DNA from: Loktanella sp. M215
Lineage (GTDB): Bacteria > Pseudomonadota > Alphaproteobacteria > Rhodobacterales > Rhodobacteraceae
Direction of reading: 5' to 3'
DNA length: 64,000 nucleotides
Assembly: GCF_021735925.1 (NCBI RefSeq)
Contig: NZ_WMEA01000006.1
Coordinates: 78,231 to 142,230 of the forward strand
How positions within the stretch are numbered: position 1 is the first letter of the stretch; each line of letters begins with the position of its first letter. The position numbers and the translations under genes were made by a program. Positions 37,185 to 46,115 of this stretch are shown here, piece by piece. The notes below the pieces were generated by a model. The model saw only the letters and a list, made by a program, of their open reading frames with translations, ran no database searches and had not been told where the DNA came from.

Positions 37185-38441
37185 ATGTGCGTATCTCGAA
37201 TTATGCTGCTTCTGACGGTGCTCGCCCTGGTTTTGCCGACCCATGGCGTTCATGCACAGGACAGCGTCAGCGTGACATCGCCGGCGGCCCTCCAGCAGGC
37301 GCTGCAAGACATGACGCAAGGCGGAGAGATCGTGCTGTCCGGTGGCGACTACGGCGCGCTGACCTTGCGCAGTTTTGCCGCTCCGGCGCAGACGCCGCTT
37401 GTGCTGCGCGCAGCGGATTCCGCCAATCCGCCCCGCATTGCGCGCATGGACCTGCGCGATGTGCAGAACGTGACGCTCGACGGCATCCTGTTCGACTACA
37501 CGTTCGACGCGCAGGACAAGTCCTATCTGCGGCCTTTCGGCATTACGTCCAGCACGGGCATTACCATCCGCAACGCGGTTTTCGACGGAGACGTCGCCCG
37601 TGGCCGCGGACCGACCGACAACGGCTTCGGGACCGCGTTCGGTTTCAGCGTGACGGCTTCGTCGCACATCGCGCTGCAAAATAGTGAAATTCGAGGCTTT
37701 TACCGTGGCCTCGTGATCAGCGACAGTCAGGGCATCACCGTACAGGGCAACGATGTTCATGATATCCGGATGGACGGTATGAACTTCTCTCAGGTGGAAT
37801 CCGTGCTGATTGCGGGCAACCGTATCCACGACTTTAAGCGGTCACTGGATAGCAAGGATCATGCGGACATGATCCAGTTCTGGACGAACGGTACGACCGC
37901 GCCGTCGCGTCACATCGTGATCCGCGACAACACCTTGAATTCGGGGCAGGGGGCCTACACGCAGTCCATCTTCATGCGCAACGACCTCGTTGACCGCGGT
38001 CTGGCGGGACGCGAGATGTTCTACAGCGATGTCACCATCGCAGACAACGTCATCATCAACGCCCACCTGCACGGCATCACGGTTGGAGAGACCGATGGTC
38101 TGCGTATCCAGAACAATACGGTAGTGCGCAACGCCAGATCCGAGGGGGAAAAGGACAATATCGCCCTCTGGGTTCCACAGATACGGGTTGCCGAAACGTC
38201 CAAGGATGTCCAGATTCGACGCAATGTCACGGGCAAGCTCACTGGTGCCGCCGGGCAATCCGATTGGACCGTGGGTGAAAATCTGATTGTGCAGGACAGA
38301 GCCCGCATGGAGCCCGGTTTCTACGGCACGGTCTTTGGCATGCAGGCCTTGCGCGACCCCACGAATCCGGCGTCCTTCATTGCCGCAAAGGGTGGGCCAC
38401 TCGATGGCACACAGATCGGCGCACCGCAGCTCTCTCGCTGA
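37185..38441 (+). CDS. Secreted right-handed beta-helix protein
   Basis: A 418-aa protein with a Sec signal peptide (SRIMLLLTVLALVLPTHGVHA) followed by a parallel beta-helix built of short repeats rich in Asn, Asp and Gly (GNDVHDIRMDGMNFSQVE, GNRIHDFKRSLDSKDHADM, then IQFWTNGT). The fold is shared by polysaccharide lyases and C5-epimerases, so it may modify or cut the exopolysaccharide in the periplasm or outside. The body is closely related to the first 400 residues of the 952-aa protein at 46116, which lacks a signal peptide. I place the start at 37185; the frame is open 58 codons upstream without homology. Confidence 0.85.
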   Translation: MCVSRIMLLLTVLALVLPTHGVHAQDSVSVTSPAALQQALQDMTQGGEIVLSGGDYGALTLRSFAAPAQTPLVLRAADSANPPRIARMDLRDVQNVTLDGILFDYTFDAQDKSYLRPFGITSSTGITIRNAVFDGDVARGRGPTDNGFGTAFGFSVTASSHIALQNSEIRGFYRGLVISDSQGITVQGNDVHDIRMDGMNFSQVESVLIAGNRIHDFKRSLDSKDHADMIQFWTNGTTAPSRHIVIRDNTLNSGQGAYTQSIFMRNDLVDRGLAGREMFYSDVTIADNVIINAHLHGITVGETDGLRIQNNTVVRNARSEGEKDNIALWVPQIRVAETSKDVQIRRNVTGKLTGAAGQSDWTVGENLIVQDRARMEPGFYGTVFGMQALRDPTNPASFIAAKGGPLDGTQIGAPQLSR

Positions 38442-38563
38442 GCAGGAAATTTTTTAATGACCGAAGACCAAGCCGTTGGAATTATCATGAAATGGTCGCT
38501 TTCTTTTCCGATACATTCTAAAGACACCACATATCCCGGCGACGAAACAGGAACAGGCAGTCC

Positions 38564-39994
38564 GTGACAGCGATCGAACAGACAGTGAGCTTTGGTCGGA
38601 CTGATATTGGACAGAGGCCAAACCCGTTCTTGGCCGCAACGCAGATTCACAAACTGCCTCGTCCAGTTCTGCTTTACCTTCTGACAGTCGTGCTGCCGAT
38701 CGGATTCAATGCCGGTCCGCTTTACATGACGACCCTGCGTTTATTTCTCATCGTCATGATCTTGCCATTGGCATTCCGTCTGCTGACGGGCGCTTATGGC
38801 AAAATAATCCTGACTGACTTTTTATTTGTTTTTCATATCTTATGGGGTGCAGTCGCAATTGCGGCCAATAATCCGGGCCAGGTCGTTCAGCAGATGGGAT
38901 CTGTCGGCGTAGAATTTCTGGGAGCCTATATGATCGGGCGCGCATACATTAGAACGCCCGAAACCTTCATGGCACTCAGCCGCACACTGATCGTTCTGGT
39001 TCTCTGCACCACGCCTTTTGCGATCCACGAAACCTTGACGGGCCGCCCCCTGATTATCGAGATATTGCGCAAGATTCCAGGCATGACCAGTGTGGCAATC
39101 GTCTTCATTGATAAGCGCATGGGGCTGGAACGCGTGCAAGCTGTCTTCGCGCATCCGATCCACTACGGTCTGTTTTGTTCGGTGGCCTTTTCCTTGTGCT
39201 TCGTGGCCCTGCGCGGCACGATGACCACACTCAGACGCTACACGACAAGCATCATTATTGCCCTGAGCGGTTTTCTGGCTTTGTCCAGCGGAGCCCTTAC
39301 GGCAATCGTGATGCAGTTTGGATTGATTATCTGGGCCGCCATGTTCAGGACCGTCAAGGCGCGGTGGTGGCTTCTCGTTGGACTTTTCGTTTTTGCCTAC
39401 GTCACAATCGACCTTTTGTCGAACCGCTCGCCGATCAAGGTCTTCATGTCCTATGCCACTTTTTCTGCACATAATGCGTATTGGCGCGGCATCATCTTTG
39501 AATGGGGTATGAAAAGCGTCTGGGCGCATCCGCTCTATGGCATCGGTCTGAATGACTGGGTGCGCCCGTGGTATATGTATTCCGGCAGCATGGACAATTT
39601 CTGGCTGGTGATGGCGGTCCGTTATGGCATTCCGGGATTTCTATTCCTTGTGGTTGGCTATCTGGCCGTCATCTTCCGCGTCATGCGACGCGATTTCACA
39701 GGACAGGAGCGCATGATCCTGCTGCGCCGTGCCTGGGTCTTCACCTTTCTCGGGCTGACCTTCACCCTGTGCACCGTCCATGTATGGACCAACATCTATT
39801 CCTTCGTGTTCTTCATGTTCGGGGCGGGTGTCTGGTTCATCTTCCACGAGCCGACGGCCGACGGCAGCGACGATCCAGATCAGACCGCCGATGAACCGGA
39901 CCCGACATCCGCCTTCCAGCGACCCTCAGCGGCGCACGGCACGCCCTATAGCCGTTTTCCGCATCGCCCTGCCGTGCAACGCGTGCCCTCCTGA
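38564..39994 (+). CDS. O-antigen polymerase/ligase family membrane protein
   Basis: A 476-aa inner-membrane protein with about ten to twelve helices and a periplasmic loop holding HNAYWRGIIFEWGMKSVWAH followed by PLYGIGLNDW, the typical signature of the Wzy/WaaL O-antigen ligase family. It either polymerises repeat units or ligates polymer. A GTG start at 38564 is used. The last 50 residues form a polar, Pro/Asp-rich tail (TADGSDDPDQTADEPDPTSA) not needed by the fold. It is one of two such proteins here (the other ends at 6358). The next gene starts 18 bases on. Confidence 0.87.
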   Translation: MTAIEQTVSFGRTDIGQRPNPFLAATQIHKLPRPVLLYLLTVVLPIGFNAGPLYMTTLRLFLIVMILPLAFRLLTGAYGKIILTDFLFVFHILWGAVAIAANNPGQVVQQMGSVGVEFLGAYMIGRAYIRTPETFMALSRTLIVLVLCTTPFAIHETLTGRPLIIEILRKIPGMTSVAIVFIDKRMGLERVQAVFAHPIHYGLFCSVAFSLCFVALRGTMTTLRRYTTSIIIALSGFLALSSGALTAIVMQFGLIIWAAMFRTVKARWWLLVGLFVFAYVTIDLLSNRSPIKVFMSYATFSAHNAYWRGIIFEWGMKSVWAHPLYGIGLNDWVRPWYMYSGSMDNFWLVMAVRYGIPGFLFLVVGYLAVIFRVMRRDFTGQERMILLRRAWVFTFLGLTFTLCTVHVWTNIYSFVFFMFGAGVWFIFHEPTADGSDDPDQTADEPDPTSAFQRPSAAHGTPYSRFPHRPAVQRVPS

Positions 39995-40012
39995 CCCTTA
40001 CAAGGCCTTCCC

Positions 40013-41065
40013 ATGACCCTGCCCACCCTTGGTGTCGTCGTCGTCACCTTCAATTCTGCCGACATCATTCAGGATTGCCTCGAAAGCCTGCTGGCGTCCC
40101 GCGGTGTCCGCCTTGAGATCATCGTGGTGGATAATGCATCGACCGATGACACGCTTGCGGTGCTGCGGGACTGGGCCTCGGGCCAGCACCCCTACACGGT
40201 GCCGGCCGACATGCCCTTCGCACTGACCCCGGCACCGAAACCCGTCACGCTGCTGGTAGCGGGAACACCGACGCAAATCCTGCAGGATCATACGATCACC
40301 CTCATCACGGCGAAAGTGAACGGCGGCTTTGCCGCCGGTGTGAACCAAGGACTGGCCGCGCTGGCGGGGCGCCCGCAGATCAACCGGTTCTGGGTTCTCA
40401 ACCCCGACAGCGCCGTGCCACCAGAAACGGCCGCAGCCTTCGCTACCCATGGGACAGGGGATTTTGCCCTGATGGGCGGACGGGTCCTGTATTACGACGA
40501 TCCGGATACGATCCAGATCGATGGCGGCACCGTAAACCGGCGAACCGGCATCACGGGCAATCTCAACCTGTTCCGCACCGCGTCCCAGACATCCCGCCCG
40601 GACCCCGCGACGATGGATTTCATCACCGGCGCCAGCATGGTGGCCAGCCGGGCCTTCTACGAGGCCGCAGGGCCGATGCCCGAGAACTACTTTTTGTATT
40701 ATGAAGAGGTGGACTGGGCGTTCCGGCGCGGCACCAGAGGGCTGGCCTACTGTCCGGATGCCATTGTCTATCACAAGGCCGGCACGGCGATCGGATCAGC
40801 CACGATGAACCGCCCGGCCTCGGCCTTTTCGCAATACTTTAAGCATCGTGCGCGGATGCTTTTCATGCGCCGCTATTTCCCCACACATCTACCCGTCGCC
40901 CTGGCTTATTCCTTTGCCAAGGCCGCCCAGCTGGCGATGAAGGGTTACCGCAAGGAAGCGAAGGCCCTGCTTATGGCCAGCCTGAACAGGCCCCCGCCCC
41001 CGGAGATCCGCAATGTCCTGTCGCAAGAGGCCGCACGCCTGGCCTTCCCAGCCCTCAAACGCTGA
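40013..41065 (+). CDS. Family 2 glycosyltransferase (rhamnosyltransferase-like)
   Basis: A 350-aa GT-A enzyme: start GVVVVTFNSADIIQDCLESL with IIVVDNASTDDT, then NGGFAAGVNQGL, the donor site FWVLNPDSAVPPET and acceptor-side FITGASMVASRAFYEAAGPM with YYEEVDWAFR. This order is typical of WbbL/rhamnosyltransferase-like enzymes. The rmlCBDA operon at 49.1-52.5 kb could supply dTDP-rhamnose, but that link is inferred. It follows the polymerase/ligase gene by 18 bases in the same direction. Confidence 0.9.
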   Translation: MTLPTLGVVVVTFNSADIIQDCLESLLASRGVRLEIIVVDNASTDDTLAVLRDWASGQHPYTVPADMPFALTPAPKPVTLLVAGTPTQILQDHTITLITAKVNGGFAAGVNQGLAALAGRPQINRFWVLNPDSAVPPETAAAFATHGTGDFALMGGRVLYYDDPDTIQIDGGTVNRRTGITGNLNLFRTASQTSRPDPATMDFITGASMVASRAFYEAAGPMPENYFLYYEEVDWAFRRGTRGLAYCPDAIVYHKAGTAIGSATMNRPASAFSQYFKHRARMLFMRRYFPTHLPVALAYSFAKAAQLAMKGYRKEAKALLMASLNRPPPPEIRNVLSQEAARLAFPALKR

Positions 41066-41180
41066 TCTGCTGTTTACCAAAAATTTAGTTTGTTGCCACA
41101 TCGTGAACAATATGTTGCCCAAACGTCGCCGCGTCACCCGTACAGATTGAGGTCATCCTTATCTGGCCTGGACACCATCG

Positions 41181-43073
41181 ATGAACGCCGACAGATTCGC
41201 CCCATCTCATGCCGTTCGCCCTAACCGTTATCGTCAGGCGATCGCGATGCTGCGGCCCGCCGTCGGCGGTGTCATCCTGTTCAGTGCCATCCTCAACGTG
41301 CTGATGCTGACCGGGTCAATCTACATGTTGCAGGTCTACGACCGGGTACTGCCCGGCGGATCGGTGCCCACACTGGTCGTGCTATTCGGGATCGTCGTCG
41401 TCCTGTTCGTCTTTCTGGCATTCTACGACTTTTTGCGCACCCGGCTGCTGTCACGGGCCGCAATGCGCCTGGACGAGGCGATGGGTCCGGTCGCCTTCAA
41501 CCGGTTTCTGGCCACAGGGCGCGCTGATCCGACCACACCCGCGGACGCGCAGGCCATGCGCGACCTCGAAAGCGTGCGGCAGTTCCTGTCCGGCCCGGTC
41601 GTGACGGCCATGGCTGATGTCCTCTTCGTGCCGCTGTTCCTTGGCATCCTGTTCGTTTTGCATCCCTGGCTTGGCATCCTGACCATTGCCGGTGCCGCCT
41701 TCACCGGTCTGCTTGCCCTGTTGACCCGCATGCTGACGCAGTCTTCGGTCTTGGAAGGCGCAGGCCTTGATCAGGCCGAGCGGAGCTTTACAGAGCGCAG
41801 TCACCGCAATGCGGAGGCGATCACCGCCATGGGCATGGGCGACGCGATCGGAGCCCGCTGGCAGGCCATGCACCGGACCACCCTGCGTGGCCAGCAACGA
41901 GGTAGCGATCCGTCAGAGCTTCTGGCAGCAACCAGCCGCGCCTTCCGTATGCTGCTGCAGTCGGCCATCCTCACGCTGGGCGCACTGCTGGTGCTGCGGG
42001 GCGAAATCTCGGGCGGCATGATCATCGCAAGTTCCGTGCTGTCGGGACGCGCCTTGGCACCCGTTGACCAGTTGGTCGGACAATGGCGCAGCATCGGCCG
42101 CTTTACCGCCGCCCACAAGCGGCTGCTGGCAACCTTCAGCGCCGCAGAGGAGGCCGCGGCCCATCCCATCGCTCTCCCCAATCCGACCGGAGAGATCACT
42201 GTCGAAGGGCTGACGAAATTTGGGCGCACAATACCGGGCCGCAAGCAGACGCAAATTCTGTCGGATGTCTCCTTCTCTCTGCTGCCCGGCGACATTCTGG
42301 GCATCATTGGCAATTCGGCCAGCGGCAAGTCGACGCTGGCACGCCTGCTGGTCGGCAGCCTGCGTGCCGATGCAGGCGACATCCGCTTGGACGGTGCCAC
42401 GCCCGATCAATGGGACCCGGTCGTCCTGGGCCGCCATATCGGCTATCTGCCGCAGATCTTCGATGTGCTGCCGGGCACCGTGCGTGACAACATTGCGCGC
42501 TTCGACCCACAGGCCACCGACCTGACCGTCATCGCCGCCGCCCAGTTGACGGGCATCCACGACATGATCCTGAAACTGCCGGACGGCTATGCCACCCGGC
42601 TGGGCGATACCGGTGCGGCGCCGCTGCTGTCGGGCGGCCAGATGCAACGGCTGGGCCTGGCCCGTGCCGTCTACGGTATGCCCCGGCTGGTGGTGCTGGA
42701 CGAACCCAATGCCAACCTCGACACGAATGGCGATACCGCCCTACTGCGCACGATCGAGGCCCTGCGCGCTGCGCAATCCACTGTTATCGTCATCGCCCAC
42801 CGCCCCGAGGTTCTGAAGGCGGCCAACAAGCTGATGATCCTTGGCGATGGCTGCGTGAAGCGGTTCGGCGACATCGCTGATATCCTGCGGGCAAGGACAC
42901 CTGCCGCCCAGCCCACCCACACAGCTCCGCAGGTGCGGCAACCGACGCTGGTGCCCAAACGGGTGCCGATGCCCAACGTGGCAGACGTCATTCCCGTCGC
43001 CAACGAACTGCAATCCGCACGGCCGGACGTCGTCCGCATGGCCGGCCCCGCAACACGGCGGTATCAGGCATGA
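41181..43073 (+). CDS. Type I secretion ABC transporter (PrsD-like permease/ATPase)
   Basis: A 630-aa inner-membrane transporter. The N-terminal half has membrane helices (VILFSAILNVLMLTGSIYML; VLFGIVVVLFVFLAFYDF). The ATPase domain has Walker A GNSASGKST (about 375), the signature LLSGGQMQRLGLARA (about 483) and Walker B LVVLDEPNANLD (about 503). It drives export of unfolded RTX-like proteins directly out of the cell. The gene is translationally coupled to the HlyD-type adaptor (ATGA overlap at 43070) and the outer-membrane factor follows, giving a full secretion system. Likely cargo: the RTX protein at 33141 and the beta-helix protein at 46116. Confidence 0.95.
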   Translation: MNADRFAPSHAVRPNRYRQAIAMLRPAVGGVILFSAILNVLMLTGSIYMLQVYDRVLPGGSVPTLVVLFGIVVVLFVFLAFYDFLRTRLLSRAAMRLDEAMGPVAFNRFLATGRADPTTPADAQAMRDLESVRQFLSGPVVTAMADVLFVPLFLGILFVLHPWLGILTIAGAAFTGLLALLTRMLTQSSVLEGAGLDQAERSFTERSHRNAEAITAMGMGDAIGARWQAMHRTTLRGQQRGSDPSELLAATSRAFRMLLQSAILTLGALLVLRGEISGGMIIASSVLSGRALAPVDQLVGQWRSIGRFTAAHKRLLATFSAAEEAAAHPIALPNPTGEITVEGLTKFGRTIPGRKQTQILSDVSFSLLPGDILGIIGNSASGKSTLARLLVGSLRADAGDIRLDGATPDQWDPVVLGRHIGYLPQIFDVLPGTVRDNIARFDPQATDLTVIAAAQLTGIHDMILKLPDGYATRLGDTGAAPLLSGGQMQRLGLARAVYGMPRLVVLDEPNANLDTNGDTALLRTIEALRAAQSTVIVIAHRPEVLKAANKLMILGDGCVKRFGDIADILRARTPAAQPTHTAPQVRQPTLVPKRVPMPNVADVIPVANELQSARPDVVRMAGPATRRYQA

Positions 43074-44383
43074 CCGACATGACAATCCAGACCGGCCCCA
43101 TGCCCGACCTTGGCCTGCGCCGCGTCGGTGTGATGGGGACGATAGCCACGCTGATCCTGTTCCTTGTGCTGGGCGGCTGGGCGGCGACCTTCACGATCGG
43201 CGGTGCGGTGATGGCCGGCGGTCAATCGGTGGTGCACGGCAAACCCAAGTTGGTCCAGAGTCTTGAGGGTGGCACAGTCAGTGACATTATCGTCCGCACC
43301 GGCGATACGGTGGCTGCGGGCGATCTGCTTGTTCGCCTCGACCCCACAGTGGTGCAGACCAACCTCGACATTGCGCGCACCCGCATTGCCGCAGCCCTGG
43401 CCCTGCGGGCGCGCCTGCAGGCGGAACAGGATGGACAGGACATCTTGTCATTCAACTATCCGGCATTGCCCTTTGACAGACCTGACACTGCTGCGCATGA
43501 AATCAGCCAGCGCGAAATCTTTGCCGCACGTGCCGCCGTGTTGCAGGGCGGACGCGATCAGCTGGCGGAAACCCTGCTGCAATACGACAGCCAGACCATC
43601 GGCGCGCAGGGCCAGATTGCGGCCATTCAGGACCAGCTTGACCTGCTGGACAGTGACATTGTGAACAAAAGCGACCTAGCGGGAAAAGGTTTGGTCCGAC
43701 AAAGCGAGCTGTCGGACCTGCAACGCGCCCGTGCGGCGCTGACAGGGCAGATGGCTGCAGAGCAGGCCGAACTGGCTCGTTTGTCCAACGCTCGCCGCGA
43801 CAGCACGCTCAAGACACTGCAGACCGAGCGGGCCTTCATCGAGGATGTCGTCACCCAACTACGCGAAACCAATGACCAGATCGACGAGCTGACGCTGGAT
43901 ATAGTGACCCGAACAGCCCAACTGGCTCAGATGGACATTCGCGCACCCGCCGCCGGTATCGTTCATGAAATGCAGGTCAACACCACTGGCGGTGTCATCG
44001 CTCCCGGCGGCACTATCGCCCAGATCATTCCGCTGGACGACGGCATGGATTTCGAACTGCAGGTTGATCCGCGTGCGATCGACCAAGTCTATCCCGGCCA
44101 AACTGCACGTCTGAGCCTGTCGTCTTTCGATCCGCAGGTCACACCGAAGCTGATCGCACGGGTGGTCACCGTATCGCCCGGAACGATTGCGGATCCGCAG
44201 ACTGGCCGCAGCTTCTACCGGGTCGCCCTGTCTGTGTCGCCAGAGGAACTGGCGCGGCTGCCCGGCATGACCGTGGTTCCGGGCATGCCCATCGAGGCCC
44301 ACCTCGAAACTGGAGAGCGCAGTGTGCTATCCTACCTGATGCATCCAATCCTCTCACACCTCGACCGCGCATTTCGGGAATGA
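43070..44383 (+). CDS. HlyD-family periplasmic adaptor (PrsE-like)
   Basis: A 437-aa membrane-fusion protein linking the ABC transporter to the outer-membrane channel. It has one N-terminal helix (GVMGTIATLILFLVLGGWAA), a lipoyl half-motif (GKPKLVQSLEGGTVSDIIV), a long coiled-coil hairpin (about 100-280) and the second lipoyl half (DIRAPAAGIVHEMQVNTTGG) followed by a beta-barrel domain with the RTX-secretion PGMPIEAHLETGERSVLSYL tail. The start overlaps the end of the transporter gene by four bases. Confidence 0.95.
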   Translation: MTDMTIQTGPMPDLGLRRVGVMGTIATLILFLVLGGWAATFTIGGAVMAGGQSVVHGKPKLVQSLEGGTVSDIIVRTGDTVAAGDLLVRLDPTVVQTNLDIARTRIAAALALRARLQAEQDGQDILSFNYPALPFDRPDTAAHEISQREIFAARAAVLQGGRDQLAETLLQYDSQTIGAQGQIAAIQDQLDLLDSDIVNKSDLAGKGLVRQSELSDLQRARAALTGQMAAEQAELARLSNARRDSTLKTLQTERAFIEDVVTQLRETNDQIDELTLDIVTRTAQLAQMDIRAPAAGIVHEMQVNTTGGVIAPGGTIAQIIPLDDGMDFELQVDPRAIDQVYPGQTARLSLSSFDPQVTPKLIARVVTVSPGTIADPQTGRSFYRVALSVSPEELARLPGMTVVPGMPIEAHLETGERSVLSYLMHPILSHLDRAFRE

Positions 44384-44565
44384 GAAGATCCTCTTTAATG
44401 CAGCCAAGGCACATCGCGCGGTGAAATTGCTTCCATCGTGCATTGCACCTTGCCGAAAAACCTTGTGTCGCCAAAAGATACAAAAAGACCAACGTCCAAC
44501 CGGGCAGGCCACGCAAAGGGGGCCGCCGCAAAGACGAGGTCCGGCAGAGTAAAAGGCAACAGATC

Positions 44566-45957
44566 ATGACGCGGGACACGTACGCCATATCCCGTAAACA
44601 AGGACTTGCGGTTACGCTCCTGTTGCTGCTGTCTGCCTGCGGAGACAAGGGTCTGCCCTACGACATACCCGGTTTCGACTTCAGGTCGCACTATCAGACC
44701 GGTCCGCAGGGCGCACCGGTGCTACTGGACAACACGGACTGGTGGATGCGGCTGCATGACCCCGTCCTCGACCAACTGGTGATGCGTGGCCTGCGTCACA
44801 ATATCAGCCTTGAAATCGCGCGCGAACGGGTGATCGCCGCAGAAGCGGCACGCAAGGCGGTTCCCGGTGCAGCCACTGTTTCTCCGACGGCCTCGGCCAA
44901 TCTTGCCGGCACGGACAGTACCGGCGTCAGAGGGGTGGGAACGGCGAGGTTCGGGCTGGACTGGATTCTCGACCCTTATGCGGCCCGCCGCAATGCAGAA
45001 CGTGCCGCAGGTGGCCGTGCAGACGCTGCACTCGCCGAGCTCGACGCAGCGCGTCTTCTGCTTTTGTTCAATATCACGCAGACCTATGTCAACCTGCGCT
45101 ATGCCCAGCAGATCGTGATATTGGGGCAAAGCGACTTGGCCCGGCGCGAACGCACGCTTGCCTTGACCCGCAAGCTGCGTGACGCCGAGACGGCAACAAG
45201 GCTCGATATTGCACGATCACAGGCGCGGGTGGCCGAGGTCCGTGCACAGTTACCGGGGCAAATGGCCGCCGTTACGGCCTATCTGAACGAACTGACCGTG
45301 CTGACCGGCTCCGCCCCCGGAGCGCTGCCCCCTGATATGACATCCCGCCTGACCGCGACCGTGTCACAACCCGTACCAACCCTGTCTCCTCAGGTCGGCA
45401 TCCCGGCCGACCTACTGCGCAATCGTCCGGACATCCGTATAGCAGAGCGCACCTACTATGCAGCTATCGCTGACATCGGCGTAGCACGCGCCGATCTTTA
45501 TCCCCGACTTTCGCTCAGCGGTGCCGTCACCCTGAACGCGATCGGCGGAAACAGTGGCACAGACTATTTCTTCGGGCCCGTAGTACAGTTTCCCAGTCTC
45601 GATCACACGACCGAACGGGCCATCGTTGCGGCCCGCGAAGCCAGCGCGCGACAGGCACATGCCCAGTGGCGCAGCACAGTGCTGACCGCTATTCTCGAGG
45701 TCGAGAACGCTCTCGTGGCCTATGATGCGGCAGATCGGGCCTTGGGGGCTGCCATGCGCGCAAGTCAACTTTACGCTGAAACGCTGTCGCTGACCCGCGA
45801 CATCTACAAAGTTGGCGATGCAACACTCGGGGATCTGATCGATGCGGAACAATCTCTTGCCCAAGCCAATGCCACACAGGCCGACCTGCGCCGCCAGTCG
45901 GCCCTACGGTTCGTCGATCTGAACGTCCGCCTCGGCGCAGGATACGCGACAAACTGA
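44566..45957 (+). CDS. TolC/NodT-type outer membrane factor lipoprotein
   Basis: A 463-aa outer-membrane efflux/secretion channel with a lipoprotein signal (LLLLLSACGDKG), two duplicated OEP domains and motifs such as WILDPYAARRNAERA and IPADLLRNRPDIRIAERTYY, typical of the NodT branch. It completes the type I exporter formed with the two preceding genes. The start at 44566 is chosen by the lipoprotein signal; the frame is open 41 codons further upstream without homology. NodT-type lipoproteins are more often found with RND pumps, so its use with a type I system is slightly unusual. Confidence 0.92.
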   Translation: MTRDTYAISRKQGLAVTLLLLLSACGDKGLPYDIPGFDFRSHYQTGPQGAPVLLDNTDWWMRLHDPVLDQLVMRGLRHNISLEIARERVIAAEAARKAVPGAATVSPTASANLAGTDSTGVRGVGTARFGLDWILDPYAARRNAERAAGGRADAALAELDAARLLLLFNITQTYVNLRYAQQIVILGQSDLARRERTLALTRKLRDAETATRLDIARSQARVAEVRAQLPGQMAAVTAYLNELTVLTGSAPGALPPDMTSRLTATVSQPVPTLSPQVGIPADLLRNRPDIRIAERTYYAAIADIGVARADLYPRLSLSGAVTLNAIGGNSGTDYFFGPVVQFPSLDHTTERAIVAAREASARQAHAQWRSTVLTAILEVENALVAYDAADRALGAAMRASQLYAETLSLTRDIYKVGDATLGDLIDAEQSLAQANATQADLRRQSALRFVDLNVRLGAGYATN

Positions 45958-46115
45958 CCTTGAGAGGTTACCAGGCTGGCGGGCCGAGAATTTCGTTATC
46001 TCTATCTTTAGTTGCAAAAGACAGATTTTGAACACAATTCCGTGCGTGGAACGGCCACAGTTCTGGAAGACTTCGATGACGTTGCGTCCAAGCATGTCAT
46101 TGCAGGAATATAAGC

